Source: Bacteroidota bacterium (GTDB taxonomy: Bacteria > Bacteroidota > Bacteroidia > Chitinophagales > Chitinophagaceae). From it: 64,000 nt of DNA. A program made the position numbers and the translations under genes. The stretch is taken from the NCBI GenBank assembly GCA_947456625.1, contig CANGQJ010000003.1:1-64000 (forward strand), written 5' to 3'. The notes under the pieces were generated by a model. The model made no database searches. It had not been told where the DNA came from and saw nothing but the letters and a program-made list of their open reading frames with translations. Shown here in pieces: positions 6,866 to 17,069 of the stretch (its first letter is position 1; every line of letters begins with the position of its first letter).

Positions 6866-9385
6866 ATGAAGAAAATTACAGTAATATTAATTCTTTGTGT
6901 CCTGACGACATTTAGCCTAAATGCACAAAAACCCGATTTAAAAGCAGACACCAGTGCTTTGGCAGCTGGACCTAAAAGAGACGCTCCAGTTAAAAACGGC
7001 CCCAAAAGCTTTGGCGAACTTATTACCAAAAAGGCGGTAAGTCAAAAAGGGGTGTTTAATGTTCATTTTCAAGACGATAAATATTACTTTGAAATTCCAG
7101 ATAGCTTACTTGGAAGGGAATTGCTTGCTGTAACTCGCTTTTCAAAGGTTGCAGGGGGTGCAAGCAGATATGGAGGAGAAGAGGTAAACGAACAAAGTTT
7201 ATTATTTGAAAAAGCACCTGGTCAACGCATATTTATGCGCGTGGTTACTTTGATAAGTAAGGCAGACAGTACCCAAACTATCTCAAAAGCGGTAAAAAAC
7301 TCTTATTTAGACCCCATTGTTGCTTCTTTTGATATTAAGGCATTTGGAAAGGATTCCACAACTAGTTTGATTGACGTTACCGACTTATTTAAAGGTGATA
7401 ATCAAGTAGTTAGCTTGACAAGTAGTGAAAAAAGGAGCTTTAATTTAACTGCTTTAGCTTCGGACAGATCCTATATTGAAAGCATCAAGTCTTATCCTAT
7501 TAACTTAGAGGTAAGAACAGTTAAAACTTATTCCGCAAGTAGTGCTATGTCTGGAAGCCCAATGGGTGGAGGTAGCTCAATACCGGCTGCAATGAACGCA
7601 GGGGCGGTTACATTTGAATTAAATACCTCAATTAGACTTTTGCCTAAAGTGCCAATGAATGCTCGTTTATTTGACTCTAGAGTGGGTTTTTTCGCAGATA
7701 AATATGTACAATACTCGGATGATCAACAAAAAGTAGAAAACCAAGTATTTGCCGTAAGATATAAACTAGAGCCTAAGCCTGCTGACTTAGAAAAATATAA
7801 AAATGGAACATTGGTTGAACCAGCTAAACCAATTATTTATTATATCGATCCAGCCACTCCCAAAAAATGGGTTCCTTATTTAATTGCAGGTGTGAACGAC
7901 TGGAACGCTGCTTTTGAAAAAGCAGGTTGGAAAAATGCAATACAAGGAAAAGAGTGGCCTAACGATAGTACCATGAGTTTAGAAGATGCTCGTTTTTCTG
8001 TGATCCGATATTATGCCTCTGATTTAGAAAATGCTTATGGTCCTCAAGTACACGACCCGCGCAGTGGAGAGATACTTGAAAGTCATCTTGGTTGGTATCA
8101 TAATGTAATGAACTTAGTTCACGATTGGTACATGATTCAAGCTGGCGCTGTAGATACTGCTGCAAGAAAAATGAAATTTGATGATAGCTTAATGGGGAAT
8201 TTAATTCGATTTGTTTCCTCGCATGAAATAGGACATACTTTAGGTTTAAGACATAATATGGGTAGTAGTAGTAAAACACCTGTTGAAAAATTAAGAGATG
8301 CAAAATGGTTAGAAGCAAACGGACACACTGCAAGTATTATGGACTATGCTCGTTTTAATTATGTTGCACAACCCGAGGATCATATTAGTCAAATGGGATT
8401 ATTTCCACGTATTGGCGATTATGATAAATGGGCCATTAAATGGGGTTACACCTATACTGGTGTAGGTGATGAAGCAGATAAAAAAATAACCAACAAATGG
8501 GTGGTTGATGCTTTAAGTAAAAATGATCGTTTGTGGTTTGGTGGCGAAGGATTTAATGCCGATCCAAGAGCTCAAATCGAAGACTTGGGTGACAATTCGG
8601 TTTTAGCTAGTGAATACGGAATAAAAAATTTAAAACGCATTATAGCAAAACTTCCAGAATGGACAAAAGAAGAAGGTGATCATTACGAAAACTTAAGAGA
8701 CATGTATTTGCAATTGCTAGTGCAATACAACCGATACATGGGACATGTTGTAAAAAATATTGGCGGTGTAAATGAGACCTTTAAAAGTGTAGAAGAAAAA
8801 GGGGACGTGTACACTGCAACACCAGTTGCAATTCAAAAATCTGCAATGAACTTTTTACAAACACAATTATTTAAAACACCTAAATGGGTTTTAGATAATA
8901 ACATTTTGAATAAAATTTCAAACCCTGTTGCCAATGAGCGTGTTCAAACCATACAAACTAACATTTTAAAAAGTTTGTTAGACAAAGGTCGCTTGTATCG
9001 TTTAACTACTAGCACTACAAGATTCGGTAATGCTTCTTATGCTTTACACGACATGATGGAAGATACACGTAAAGGTTTGTTTACAGAACTTTCAAGCCAC
9101 GCAAGTACCGATGTATTTAGACGTAATTTGCAAAAAACATATGTAACTCAATTAGGGGAATTAATTAATCCTACTGCAGCAGCAACAACTTTAGTTGCAA
9201 GTCCTTTTAGAATTGGACCTGCTGTTGATGTATCAAACACCGATGTTATTTCTGAAGCTAAATCACAATTAAAAAAATTAGCTGCCAGTATTCAAACTAA
9301 TAAATCAAGTATGAACGATGCAGCAACGCTAAGCCACTTAGACGATTTACAAGATCGTATCAAACATATATTAGATCCCAAATAA
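6866..9385 (+). CDS. secreted zinc-dependent metalloprotease of the DUF5117/DUF4953 type
   Basis: 839 residues with a Sec signal peptide (cleavage near LNAQ, about residue 20). The catalytic motif HEIGHTLGLRH at 453-463 fits the metzincin HExxHxxGxxH, giving three zinc-binding His and the catalytic Glu454. The N-terminal part (about 50-200) resembles the DUF5118/DUF5117 domains and the region around the motif DUF4953. Large exported proteases of this type are common in Bacteroidota; substrates are unknown. The gene is alone on its strand, divergent from exbB and ended by a bidirectional terminator. No lipobox or C-terminal secretion domain is evident. Confidence 0.88.
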   Translation: MKKITVILILCVLTTFSLNAQKPDLKADTSALAAGPKRDAPVKNGPKSFGELITKKAVSQKGVFNVHFQDDKYYFEIPDSLLGRELLAVTRFSKVAGGASRYGGEEVNEQSLLFEKAPGQRIFMRVVTLISKADSTQTISKAVKNSYLDPIVASFDIKAFGKDSTTSLIDVTDLFKGDNQVVSLTSSEKRSFNLTALASDRSYIESIKSYPINLEVRTVKTYSASSAMSGSPMGGGSSIPAAMNAGAVTFELNTSIRLLPKVPMNARLFDSRVGFFADKYVQYSDDQQKVENQVFAVRYKLEPKPADLEKYKNGTLVEPAKPIIYYIDPATPKKWVPYLIAGVNDWNAAFEKAGWKNAIQGKEWPNDSTMSLEDARFSVIRYYASDLENAYGPQVHDPRSGEILESHLGWYHNVMNLVHDWYMIQAGAVDTAARKMKFDDSLMGNLIRFVSSHEIGHTLGLRHNMGSSSKTPVEKLRDAKWLEANGHTASIMDYARFNYVAQPEDHISQMGLFPRIGDYDKWAIKWGYTYTGVGDEADKKITNKWVVDALSKNDRLWFGGEGFNADPRAQIEDLGDNSVLASEYGIKNLKRIIAKLPEWTKEEGDHYENLRDMYLQLLVQYNRYMGHVVKNIGGVNETFKSVEEKGDVYTATPVAIQKSAMNFLQTQLFKTPKWVLDNNILNKISNPVANERVQTIQTNILKSLLDKGRLYRLTTSTTRFGNASYALHDMMEDTRKGLFTELSSHASTDVFRRNLQKTYVTQLGELINPTAAATTLVASPFRIGPAVDVSNTDVISEAKSQLKKLAASIQTNKSSMNDAATLSHLDDLQDRIKHILDPK

Positions 9386-9402
9386 TTGGTTATACTAAAA
9401 AT

Positions 9403-9432
9403 AAAAAGGCCCCAAATTTGGGGCCTTTTTTA
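9403..9432. terminator. bidirectional Rho-independent terminator
   Basis: A perfect 28-bp palindrome (arms AAAAAGGCCCCAAA and its complement) between two convergent genes, with A and T runs on either side so that it works in both directions. Confidence 0.92.
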
Positions 9433-9483
9433 ATACTTCTATTTTATTAATCAAATATTTTTTATTTCATATTTCAAATGAAA

Positions 9484-10767
9484 TTACTCGTAACGTAGTG
9501 CATTAATAGGATTTAAAGAGGCGGCTTTCATGGCCGGATAAATACCCGCAACAAGTCCTACTATCGAACAAATTGCAATACCAATAAACACCCACATCCA
9601 TGGTATTACAAAACCGGTATTTAAAATAACACTAAATAAATTTCCTACTAGTATTCCTAAAATAATACCAATCACTGCTCCTAAAATACTTATACAAACG
9701 CTTTCAAATAAAAACTGACGACGAACGTCTTTTTTCTTTCCACCAATGGCTTTAATTAATCCAACTTCACGCGTACGCTCACTCACTGCTACAAGCATAA
9801 TATTCATAAGTCCAATAGCAGCGCCAATTAAAGTTATCATTCCTATAGCACCTGCAGCTCCACTTACACCTGCTAAAAAACCAATAAACATTTGCGCAAA
9901 TTTATCGCTCTTATCAATTACAAAATTATCTGCCTCGGTTGGGATTAATCTTCTTGCTTTTCGCATTTGATCGGTAGTTTCACCAATGGCTGGCTCTAAC
10001 TCTGCAACATTATTAACCATTACGCCTAACGCATAAGATGGATTACTACTTTGATATTGTCTTGCATTTTTTAAAGAGGATATAACAACATCATCCTGAC
10101 GGAGCATAGCGCTTGAACCTTTGGATTTTAATAGCCCAATAACCCTATATGGTTTGCTTTGTAATAAAATAACTTTATCAATGCAGGATTCAGGTTTATT
10201 TGGGAAAAGTTTTGCAGCCACATTGCTTCCAATGATACACACGTTGCGTCCACTTTGCAAGTCTACATTATTTAAATTACGTCCAGCGGTTAATGAATAT
10301 CCATTAACGGCTAAATAATTTTCATCCCCGCCCATTAAAGTAATTTGAGGATTTGTTTTTTTATCCTTGTAATGTAACTCATTATTTCCGCCAAGTCTTT
10401 TTGAAATACTTACTACCGCTCTATTAAAACCAAAATGTTCTTTAAAATAACTGGCTTCCTCTATTCTAATAGGCTTGTCTAAATTTGATTTTTTTTCTTT
10501 AAGGCCTTTTTTAACTTTTGAAAATTCATTATCTCCATTATTAGGCCCACCCATGCGCGCATTCATTTCCTTGTATCTTACTACAAATGCATTGGCCCCC
10601 ATGAAGGAAAAATTTTCTTTTAAACTTTGATTCATTGCTGAAATTGCAGTAATGATTCCAATTAAAGCCATAATACCAAAAGCAATAATAGCCACTGTAA
10701 TACCAGTTCTAAGTTTATTGCTTTTTACAGTACGCCATGCCAACACAAATGAATCTTGAATAGTCAT
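9484..10767 (-). CDS. ABC transporter permease, MacB/FtsX type
   Basis: 427 residues with the MacB layout: one N-terminal membrane helix (about 20-42, after the amphipathic AWRTVKSNKLRTGITVAII), a large periplasmic MacB_PCD domain (about 45-290) and three C-terminal helices of the FtsX domain, with VSERTREVGLIKAIGGKKKDV between helices 2 and 3. Such permeases dimerise and work with a separate or fused ATPase to export peptides or lipids or as mechanotransducers. No ATPase gene is adjacent, so the partner is elsewhere. It is transcribed convergently with the protease and lies 88 nt after nuoN, with no obvious terminator between. Confidence 0.9.
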   Translation of the reverse strand: MTIQDSFVLAWRTVKSNKLRTGITVAIIAFGIMALIGIITAISAMNQSLKENFSFMGANAFVVRYKEMNARMGGPNNGDNEFSKVKKGLKEKKSNLDKPIRIEEASYFKEHFGFNRAVVSISKRLGGNNELHYKDKKTNPQITLMGGDENYLAVNGYSLTAGRNLNNVDLQSGRNVCIIGSNVAAKLFPNKPESCIDKVILLQSKPYRVIGLLKSKGSSAMLRQDDVVISSLKNARQYQSSNPSYALGVMVNNVAELEPAIGETTDQMRKARRLIPTEADNFVIDKSDKFAQMFIGFLAGVSGAAGAIGMITLIGAAIGLMNIMLVAVSERTREVGLIKAIGGKKKDVRRQFLFESVCISILGAVIGIILGILVGNLFSVILNTGFVIPWMWVFIGIAICSIVGLVAGIYPAMKAASLNPINALRYE

Positions 10768-10855
10768 TATACAAAGTTTACAATATTAAAGGTAGGATAC
10801 ATTCAACAAACCACCCATTAATACCATTTAGAAGGCTTTACTTATTGAAGAACGG

Positions 10856-12241
10856 CTAAAAGTATAGATAATTGAACATGAAGCCGGGGAATACTCCCAT
10901 AATAATAATTAAGACTGCAATTACCCAAAGCTTTAATTCATATGTTTTATCTAATTCATTAATAGCAGGTTCCCCAGAAATAAAATACATGGCTTGTATC
11001 AATCTGAAATAATAAAACACACTCACCGCTGCAAATAAAATAGCAACAATTAAAAGCCATAATCCAGCGCCTGCAGTTAATAAAGCATTTAACATATAAT
11101 ACTTAGCAAAAAAACCAGCTGTTAATGGTATGCCTGCTAAAGAAAACAAAAATAAAGTAGTTACAAATGCTAAGGCAGGATGTTTTTTTGCAAGTCCGTT
11201 ATAGGAATCAAAACTATAATCCTTCATTTTTACAAGTACCGCAAACAATCCAATAGTTGCTAATGAATAGGCAACAATATATAACAATATTGCTTCGGTG
11301 TTAAATATAGAGTTGCCATATAGTGCAAACAACATAAAGCCAGCTTGTGCAATACTTGAATATGCCAACATGCGCTTTACACTGCGTTGAAAAACGGCAG
11401 TAATATTTCCAACCAATAATGTAGCTACTATCACAAATGATAAAATAATAGGCCAGGTATAACCAAGCGCAATTCGCTGTGCTTCAAACACCCTTATAAA
11501 AGCAATAAATCCAGCAGCTTTTACAATGGTTGCCATAAAGGAAGTAAATACGGTTGGAGCTCCATCATATACGTCGGGCGTCCAAAAATGAAATGGCGCA
11601 GCAGACACTTTAAAGTTCATTGATACAAATAGCAATATTAAACCGGCTGACATTAAGAAATTTTCATTCACTAAATGTGTTTTTGGATTTACAATAGGCA
11701 TGGCTAAATGAAAGCTGCCAGTTGCTCCATAAATTAAAGTAATCCCTAGTAATAAAACTCCCGTAGAAAAAGAACCCATTAAAAAGTACTTTAAAGAAGC
11801 CTCATTGCTAAGTAAGTTTTTCTTATCTGAGCCAGTTAAAATATACAATGGAATAGATAAAATTTCAATTCCTATAAACAACATTAATAAATTATCAAAA
11901 GAGGTTAAAATACTAACGCCACAAAGAATAAAGAAAAAGATGGCAAAGAAGTCTGCAGTGTGATTGCCAATTTTTCCTATTTCATCGCCATTAATCCAAA
12001 CATATAAAAAAGTTAAGATAAATAAAAGCATGTTGGCAAATAATCCAATTTGATTAAAAGCAAGCATTCCTTTGGTGTCAAAATTAATTACCCACCATCC
12101 TTTTTGTTGTAAAAAATTGGCAGCAATTAATAGGAGCATACCAACTAATCCTATGTTTTTTTGTATTCTAGTTGACGTAGTCATCCAAGAAACAAACATC
12201 ATTATAACACCAAGTAAAGTAGAGACAATTATAGCATTCAT
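10856..12241 (-). CDS. nuoN: NADH-quinone oxidoreductase subunit N
   Basis: 461 residues, an antiporter-like membrane subunit of complex I with about 14 predicted helices. The family core is seen in FFFILCGVSILTSFDNLLML, the Lys and Glu of FKVSAAPFHFWTPDVYDGAP and FQRSVKRMLAYSSIAQAGF. It forms one of the proton-pumping modules of the arm. It is the last gene of the nuo operon, 15 nt after nuoM. Confidence 0.96.
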   Translation of the reverse strand: MNAIIVSTLLGVIMMFVSWMTTSTRIQKNIGLVGMLLLIAANFLQQKGWWVINFDTKGMLAFNQIGLFANMLLFILTFLYVWINGDEIGKIGNHTADFFAIFFFILCGVSILTSFDNLLMLFIGIEILSIPLYILTGSDKKNLLSNEASLKYFLMGSFSTGVLLLGITLIYGATGSFHLAMPIVNPKTHLVNENFLMSAGLILLFVSMNFKVSAAPFHFWTPDVYDGAPTVFTSFMATIVKAAGFIAFIRVFEAQRIALGYTWPIILSFVIVATLLVGNITAVFQRSVKRMLAYSSIAQAGFMLFALYGNSIFNTEAILLYIVAYSLATIGLFAVLVKMKDYSFDSYNGLAKKHPALAFVTTLFLFSLAGIPLTAGFFAKYYMLNALLTAGAGLWLLIVAILFAAVSVFYYFRLIQAMYFISGEPAINELDKTYELKLWVIAVLIIIMGVFPGFMFNYLYF

Positions 12242-12256
12242 TACAAATTCATTTAA

Positions 12257-13678
12257 TTATTTGACAAACAATTGTTTTAAAGTATCAGCCGTTAAATCAA
12301 ATAAAGGCTGTGGATATACTCCAGTAAAAAATACAACTACTATTAATACAATTAATACCGCTTGTGCATTTTTATTTACGGCTTGCATGTTGTTTACAGC
12401 AGAACTTATTTCTCCGTAAGCCACTTTTTGGACCATATTTAAGGTATATACAGCAGCTAAAATTACACTTACACCTGCAGCTGCAGCGATATATGGATTG
12501 AACTGGAATAAACTATTAAACATCAAAAATTCACCAACAAAAGCATTGGTTAAAGGAAGGGCAATATTTGCAAATGAAAAACCTACTAATAATATTGCAA
12601 GGGTAGGTTGTTTTTTTGCAAGTCCACCTAAGGCTTTCATGGATCTTGTTCCTGTTTGTTGCTCAATTATGTCTGCAATAATCCACAAGCCTAAAACATT
12701 AATGCCATGTGAAAACAATTGTACCAATGCACCTTGAACCCCTATTTGAATATTTGTAAATAAAGCAGCACTCATAAGTCCAATATGCGCAATACTTGAA
12801 TAAGCAATTAATCGTTTTAAATCGTCTTGACGAATGGCAATAAATGAAGCATATAAAATGCCTATTACAGATAAAATAACCACAATGTTAGCATGTGCTA
12901 AAAATGCATCGGGGAATAAAGGCATTAACCATCTGATAATACCATACAATCCCATCTTAACCATTACCGCACTTAATACCATAGTTACAGCAGTTGGTGA
13001 TTGCTCATAGGCGTCTGGCTGCCAAGTATGTAAAGGAAAAATTGGCATTTTAATTGCAAAAGCAATAAAAAATAATGCAAAAGCACTTGCACTTTGTCCA
13101 GGGGTTACATTAGCATGCTTTAAAGATTCAATTGCAAAGCTGTGGTCTAATGTATTTGTATATAATAATATGATTCCTATTAACATGAATAAGGAACCTA
13201 AAAAGGTATAAATGAAAAATTTAAACGTAACAGCAATTCTTTTTTCTCCACCCCAGATTGAACATAAAAAGTAAACCGGTATTAAAGCGAGTTCCCAGAA
13301 AAAATAAAATAATAATGCATCGCCTGCTAAAAACACACCCATTAACCCTGCTTGTGTAAGTAACATTAAGGCAAGGAAAATATTTTTTTGATGAGTTTGA
13401 TTTTTACCAGTTGCAATAAAAATTGCTGGAAAGCTTATAGCAGTTAATAAAATTAAAATTTTAGCTACCCCATCGGCTTGCAAAACAAACCGACTATTTA
13501 AAACTGGAAGCCAGGTAGCGTCAAAGCTAACCGTTTTATTCATTATAATGTTTACTGCGGCTAAAAGTGTAAACAGCCCAGCTGCAATTGCAACTGCATT
13601 TACATACTGCTCCTTTTTAATAAATAAAAGTGCAATAGCTGCAAGTATAGGTATCAATAAAAATAATAATAGAAACAT
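12257..13678 (-). CDS. nuoM: NADH-quinone oxidoreductase subunit M
   Basis: 473 residues, antiporter-like proton-pumping subunit. Recognised by YFFWELALIPVYFLCSIWGG (conserved Glu), the HTWQPDAYEQSPTAVTM loop and RQDDLKRLIAYSSIAHIG. About 14 membrane helices. It lies 6 nt after nuoL, typical of tight translational packing in this operon. Confidence 0.97.
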   Translation of the reverse strand: MFLLLFLLIPILAAIALLFIKKEQYVNAVAIAAGLFTLLAAVNIIMNKTVSFDATWLPVLNSRFVLQADGVAKILILLTAISFPAIFIATGKNQTHQKNIFLALMLLTQAGLMGVFLAGDALLFYFFWELALIPVYFLCSIWGGEKRIAVTFKFFIYTFLGSLFMLIGIILLYTNTLDHSFAIESLKHANVTPGQSASAFALFFIAFAIKMPIFPLHTWQPDAYEQSPTAVTMVLSAVMVKMGLYGIIRWLMPLFPDAFLAHANIVVILSVIGILYASFIAIRQDDLKRLIAYSSIAHIGLMSAALFTNIQIGVQGALVQLFSHGINVLGLWIIADIIEQQTGTRSMKALGGLAKKQPTLAILLVGFSFANIALPLTNAFVGEFLMFNSLFQFNPYIAAAAGVSVILAAVYTLNMVQKVAYGEISSAVNNMQAVNKNAQAVLIVLIVVVFFTGVYPQPLFDLTADTLKQLFVK

Positions 13679-13684
13679 GATAAC

Positions 13685-15604
13685 TTATGATTTATGAGTC
13701 AATTTAAATAAAAAGGTAAGGATGCTTAAGTCATTAAACCAAAACAAAAACATTAAAATAATACTCAATACCATGAATAAAATATAAGTTCCCACCTGAC
13801 CACTTTGAATTAATCTAATTTGACGAGCACTATATTGAACTAATTTCCCAGTTCCATTAACAGCGCCATCAATAATATTTTTTTCTATAACATGCTTTAA
13901 AAATCCTGCAAATTTATTCAATGGATTTACAATTGCATTTTCATACAATTCGTCTATATACCATTTGTTGTATAAAAAATTACCTAATGTAGTTTGTGGC
14001 GCTGCGTCGGCTTTTTTACGATAAACAGAAACGGCAATTAATAATGCAACTACTGCAATACTAACCGAAATTCCCATTAATATCCATTCTGTTTCATGTG
14101 ATAAATGCACTTCTTTAGCCTCACCTAAAATTGGTATTAATTGTTGTGATAACCAATGATGCCCCCCCATTAATTCTGGAACGCCAATAGCACCAGCAAT
14201 GGCACTTGCTACCGCCAATAAAATTAAAGGCAAGGTCATAGCAAAAGGGCTTTCGTGTAAATGATGTTCCTGATCATGTGTCCCTCTGAATTGACCTAAG
14301 AAAGTAGTTGCATATAAGCGGAACATATAAAATGCAGTCATTGCAGCACCCAATACACCTAGTGCCCAATAAATTGGATTTTTTGCAAAAGCTGCTGCTA
14401 ATATTTCATCCTTAGAAAAGAAACCGCTAAATGGAGGTACCCCAGCAATAGCTATACAACCAATTAAAAAAGTAATGTGCGTAATAGGTAACTTAGATTT
14501 TAAACCTCCCATTTTACGAATATCTTGCTCATGGTGCATTGCGTGAATTACCGAACCTGCACCCAAGAATAATAAAGCTTTAAAAAAAGCATGTGTGATT
14601 ACATGAAATACAGCGCCCGAATATGCACCAACTCCTAGTCCTAAAAACATATAACCCAATTGACTAACTGTTGAATAAGCCAGTACCTTTTTAATATCGT
14701 TTTGTTTTATAGCAATAGTGGCTGCTAATAATGCAGTACTAATACCAATAATGGCTACTACATTTTGAGTTATTTCACTTGCACTAAATAAAATATTAGA
14801 ACGCGTAATCATATAAATACCAGCAGTTACCATGGTAGCAGCATGTATTAATGCGGATACAGGTGTAGGACCCGCCATTGCATCGGGAAGCCAAGTAAAT
14901 AAAGGTATTTGAGCACTCTTACCCATTGCTCCAACAAATAATAATAAAGTAATTGCAGTAATATCGGTGCTTGACAACTTAGCTAAACTTTGAGCAGTTA
15001 ATACGCTATCGTAACTCACTGTACCTAATTTAAAAATAATCCAAAAAATAGCCAATAAAAATCCAAGGTCACCAATACGGTTCATAATAAAGGCCTTTTT
15101 AGCAGCGTAATTATAAGTTGCATTGGTAAACCAATATCCAATTAACAAATAAGAACAAAGTCCAACACCTTCCCATCCTATAAACATAATCACATAGTTG
15201 TTACCTAAAACCAAAAGCAACATAGAGAAAATAAATAAATTTAAATAAGCAAAGTAACGCGCATAATGCGGCGCATCCTCGTCCTTCATATACGCTGTAG
15301 AATATAAATGTATTAAAGAACCAACTCCTGTAATAACCAATAAAAACAAACTTGACAAAGCGTCTACTTTAAATTCAAAAGGAATTTTGAGTGTTGTAGT
15401 ATTAATAAAATCAAAATAGTGAACAGTTGCAGCACCATTAGTCTGTACATGTAAAAAAGCTAGGATACTAAATACAAAAGAAGCAACAATATAACCAGTT
15501 GCTTTATAGGCAATGGTTTTTTTGCTCCAAAAATTACGTCCTAGGCCGTTAAATAAAAAACCGGCAAATGGCCATAAAATAATAAATGCTATTATAATTT
15601 TCAT
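13685..15604 (-). CDS. nuoL: NADH-quinone oxidoreductase subunit L
   Basis: 639 residues. About 14 core antiporter-like helices, then the long C-terminal lateral (traverse) helix region and final anchor helix (about 500-639) that distinguish NuoL from M and N. Signature stretches are FIGWEGVGLCSYLLIGYW, TWLPDAMAGPTPVSALIHAA and KQNDIKKVLAYSTVSQLGYM. It ends the membrane arm and pumps protons. The gap to nuoK is 10 nt. Confidence 0.97.
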   Translation of the reverse strand: MKIIIAFIILWPFAGFLFNGLGRNFWSKKTIAYKATGYIVASFVFSILAFLHVQTNGAATVHYFDFINTTTLKIPFEFKVDALSSLFLLVITGVGSLIHLYSTAYMKDEDAPHYARYFAYLNLFIFSMLLLVLGNNYVIMFIGWEGVGLCSYLLIGYWFTNATYNYAAKKAFIMNRIGDLGFLLAIFWIIFKLGTVSYDSVLTAQSLAKLSSTDITAITLLLFVGAMGKSAQIPLFTWLPDAMAGPTPVSALIHAATMVTAGIYMITRSNILFSASEITQNVVAIIGISTALLAATIAIKQNDIKKVLAYSTVSQLGYMFLGLGVGAYSGAVFHVITHAFFKALLFLGAGSVIHAMHHEQDIRKMGGLKSKLPITHITFLIGCIAIAGVPPFSGFFSKDEILAAAFAKNPIYWALGVLGAAMTAFYMFRLYATTFLGQFRGTHDQEHHLHESPFAMTLPLILLAVASAIAGAIGVPELMGGHHWLSQQLIPILGEAKEVHLSHETEWILMGISVSIAVVALLIAVSVYRKKADAAPQTTLGNFLYNKWYIDELYENAIVNPLNKFAGFLKHVIEKNIIDGAVNGTGKLVQYSARQIRLIQSGQVGTYILFMVLSIILMFLFWFNDLSILTFLFKLTHKS

Positions 15605-15614
15605 GCGAAATGAA

Positions 15615-15950
15615 TTAATTCTTTAATCTATTTAAGAAATTGATATCGATAGAATGAGTGTTTCTAAACATCATAACAATAATGGCTAATCCAACACTTA
15701 CCTCGGCAGCCGCAACCACCATGATAAAAAATACAAAAATTTGAGCGTCAATACCTGCGGTACTTTGTGGCGCTAATTGTAAAGCAGCACCATGATACAT
15801 TTTTGAAAAAGCAACTAAAAGCAAGTTTACTGCATTAAGCATAAGTTCAATACACATAAATACAATAATTGCATTACGACGTGTTAACACCCCAATAACT
15901 CCTATGCTAAATAAGGTTAAACAAAAAAAGATATAATATTGAATTGGCAT
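15615..15950 (-). CDS. nuoK: NADH-quinone oxidoreductase subunit K
   Basis: 111 residues, three membrane helices, with the conserved intramembrane Glu residues in [13 protein letters not shown] and [19 protein letters not shown] that belong to the MrpC-like proton half-channel. Slightly longer than the usual 100 residues owing to a loop before helix 3. Followed by nuoL. Confidence 0.96.
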   Translation of the reverse strand: MPIQYYIFFCLTLFSIGVIGVLTRRNAIIVFMCIELMLNAVNLLLVAFSKMYHGAALQLAPQSTAGIDAQIFVFFIMVVAAAEVSVGLAIIVMMFRNTHSIDINFLNRLKN

Positions 15951-16000
15951 AATTGCTATTTATATTTTAATATTTATGATGCTATACTGTTTTTTTAAAT

Positions 16001-16501
16001 TTATTTTTTACCTATAATTACAGCACCTACCATGGCGCTTAAAAATAAAACACTGCTAATTTCAAATGGCAATACATAATCAGTAAACAAAGCCTTCCCT
16101 AATGGATGAATTAAACCAATGGTCCCTTCTTTCATTAACACCTGTTTTCCCTCTAATTGACTTGTTTGTTTTACTAAAGCAATTAATAAAGTAAGCAAAC
16201 TACCTCCTGCTAAAACTCCAATAAACTTTGTAAGTAATTTTTTTTGAGGTTCGTTGTCCTTTTTTACATTCATTAACATGATTACAAATAGGAACAAAAC
16301 CATAATAGCCCCAGCGTAAACAATAATATTTACAATGGCAAGGAACTGCGCATTTAATAAAATATAATGCCCAGAAATGGCAAAGAATACTAAAATTAGC
16401 CAAAGCACACTATGAATTGGATTTTTGCTAATAAGTACCATGGAAGCACATATCACTGCAAATGCCGAAAGGGCGTAAAATAATATTTCTAATGTATTCA
16501 T
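16001..16501 (-). CDS. nuoJ: NADH-quinone oxidoreductase subunit J
   Basis: 166 residues, five membrane helices. NPIHSVLWLILVFFAISG and VNIIVYAGAIMVLFLFVIML are diagnostic of NuoJ; the latter holds the conserved helix-3 pi-bulge region that gates coupling. It lies 5 nt after nuoI and 50 nt before nuoK, one of the larger gaps of the operon. Confidence 0.96.
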   Translation of the reverse strand: MNTLEILFYALSAFAVICASMVLISKNPIHSVLWLILVFFAISGHYILLNAQFLAIVNIIVYAGAIMVLFLFVIMLMNVKKDNEPQKKLLTKFIGVLAGGSLLTLLIALVKQTSQLEGKQVLMKEGTIGLIHPLGKALFTDYVLPFEISSVLFLSAMVGAVIIGKK

Positions 16502-16506
16502 ATGAA

Positions 16507-17043
16507 TTAAGCTTCTACTCCTTTTGCCTCTGCAAAAGCGCCAGCTTCAGTCAAAGGATTTGGAATTAATAAATCTGATTTTCCATATATAAAACCTTTA
16601 CGTGTAAAGTTTGCTGGCGCAAAAGTTTCACTTAAATAAATGGCATCCTTAGGACATGCATCCTCACACAGTCCACAAAAAATACAACGAAGCATATTAA
16701 TCTCATACTTGGCTGCATATTTTTCTTCGCGGTACAATGTTTCTTCCCCATCTGTTCTTTCCGCAGCTTCCATAGTAATGGCCTCTGCAGGGCAAGCAAC
16801 TGCACACAAACCACATGCGGTACAACGTTCACGACCTTCTTCGTCACGATTTAAAACATGAAGCCCTCTAAATACTGGACTAAATTCACGTTTTTGTTCT
16901 GGATAACGAATAGTAGGCTGCTTTTTAAACATGTGACTAAATGTAATCATCATGCCCTTGATAATATTAATCAAATACAAGCGCTCCAAAAACGTCATTG
17001 GTTTTCGGTTAACTGCTTGTGCTTTGTTTGTTAATGCTTGCAT
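16507..17043 (-). CDS. nuoI: NADH-quinone oxidoreductase subunit I, 2x[4Fe-4S] ferredoxin-like
   Basis: 178 residues. Two classical 4Fe-4S motifs, CTACGLCAVACP (about 78-89) and CIFCGLCEDACP (about 123-134), bind clusters N6a and N6b that pass electrons from the NuoG side to NuoB. The hydrophobic N-terminal helix sits on the membrane next to NuoH. Confidence 0.97.
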   Translation of the reverse strand: MQALTNKAQAVNRKPMTFLERLYLINIIKGMMITFSHMFKKQPTIRYPEQKREFSPVFRGLHVLNRDEEGRERCTACGLCAVACPAEAITMEAAERTDGEETLYREEKYAAKYEINMLRCIFCGLCEDACPKDAIYLSETFAPANFTRKGFIYGKSDLLIPNPLTEAGAFAEAKGVEA

Positions 17044-17069
17044 GGTTTAAAAAATATTTTTATTTACTA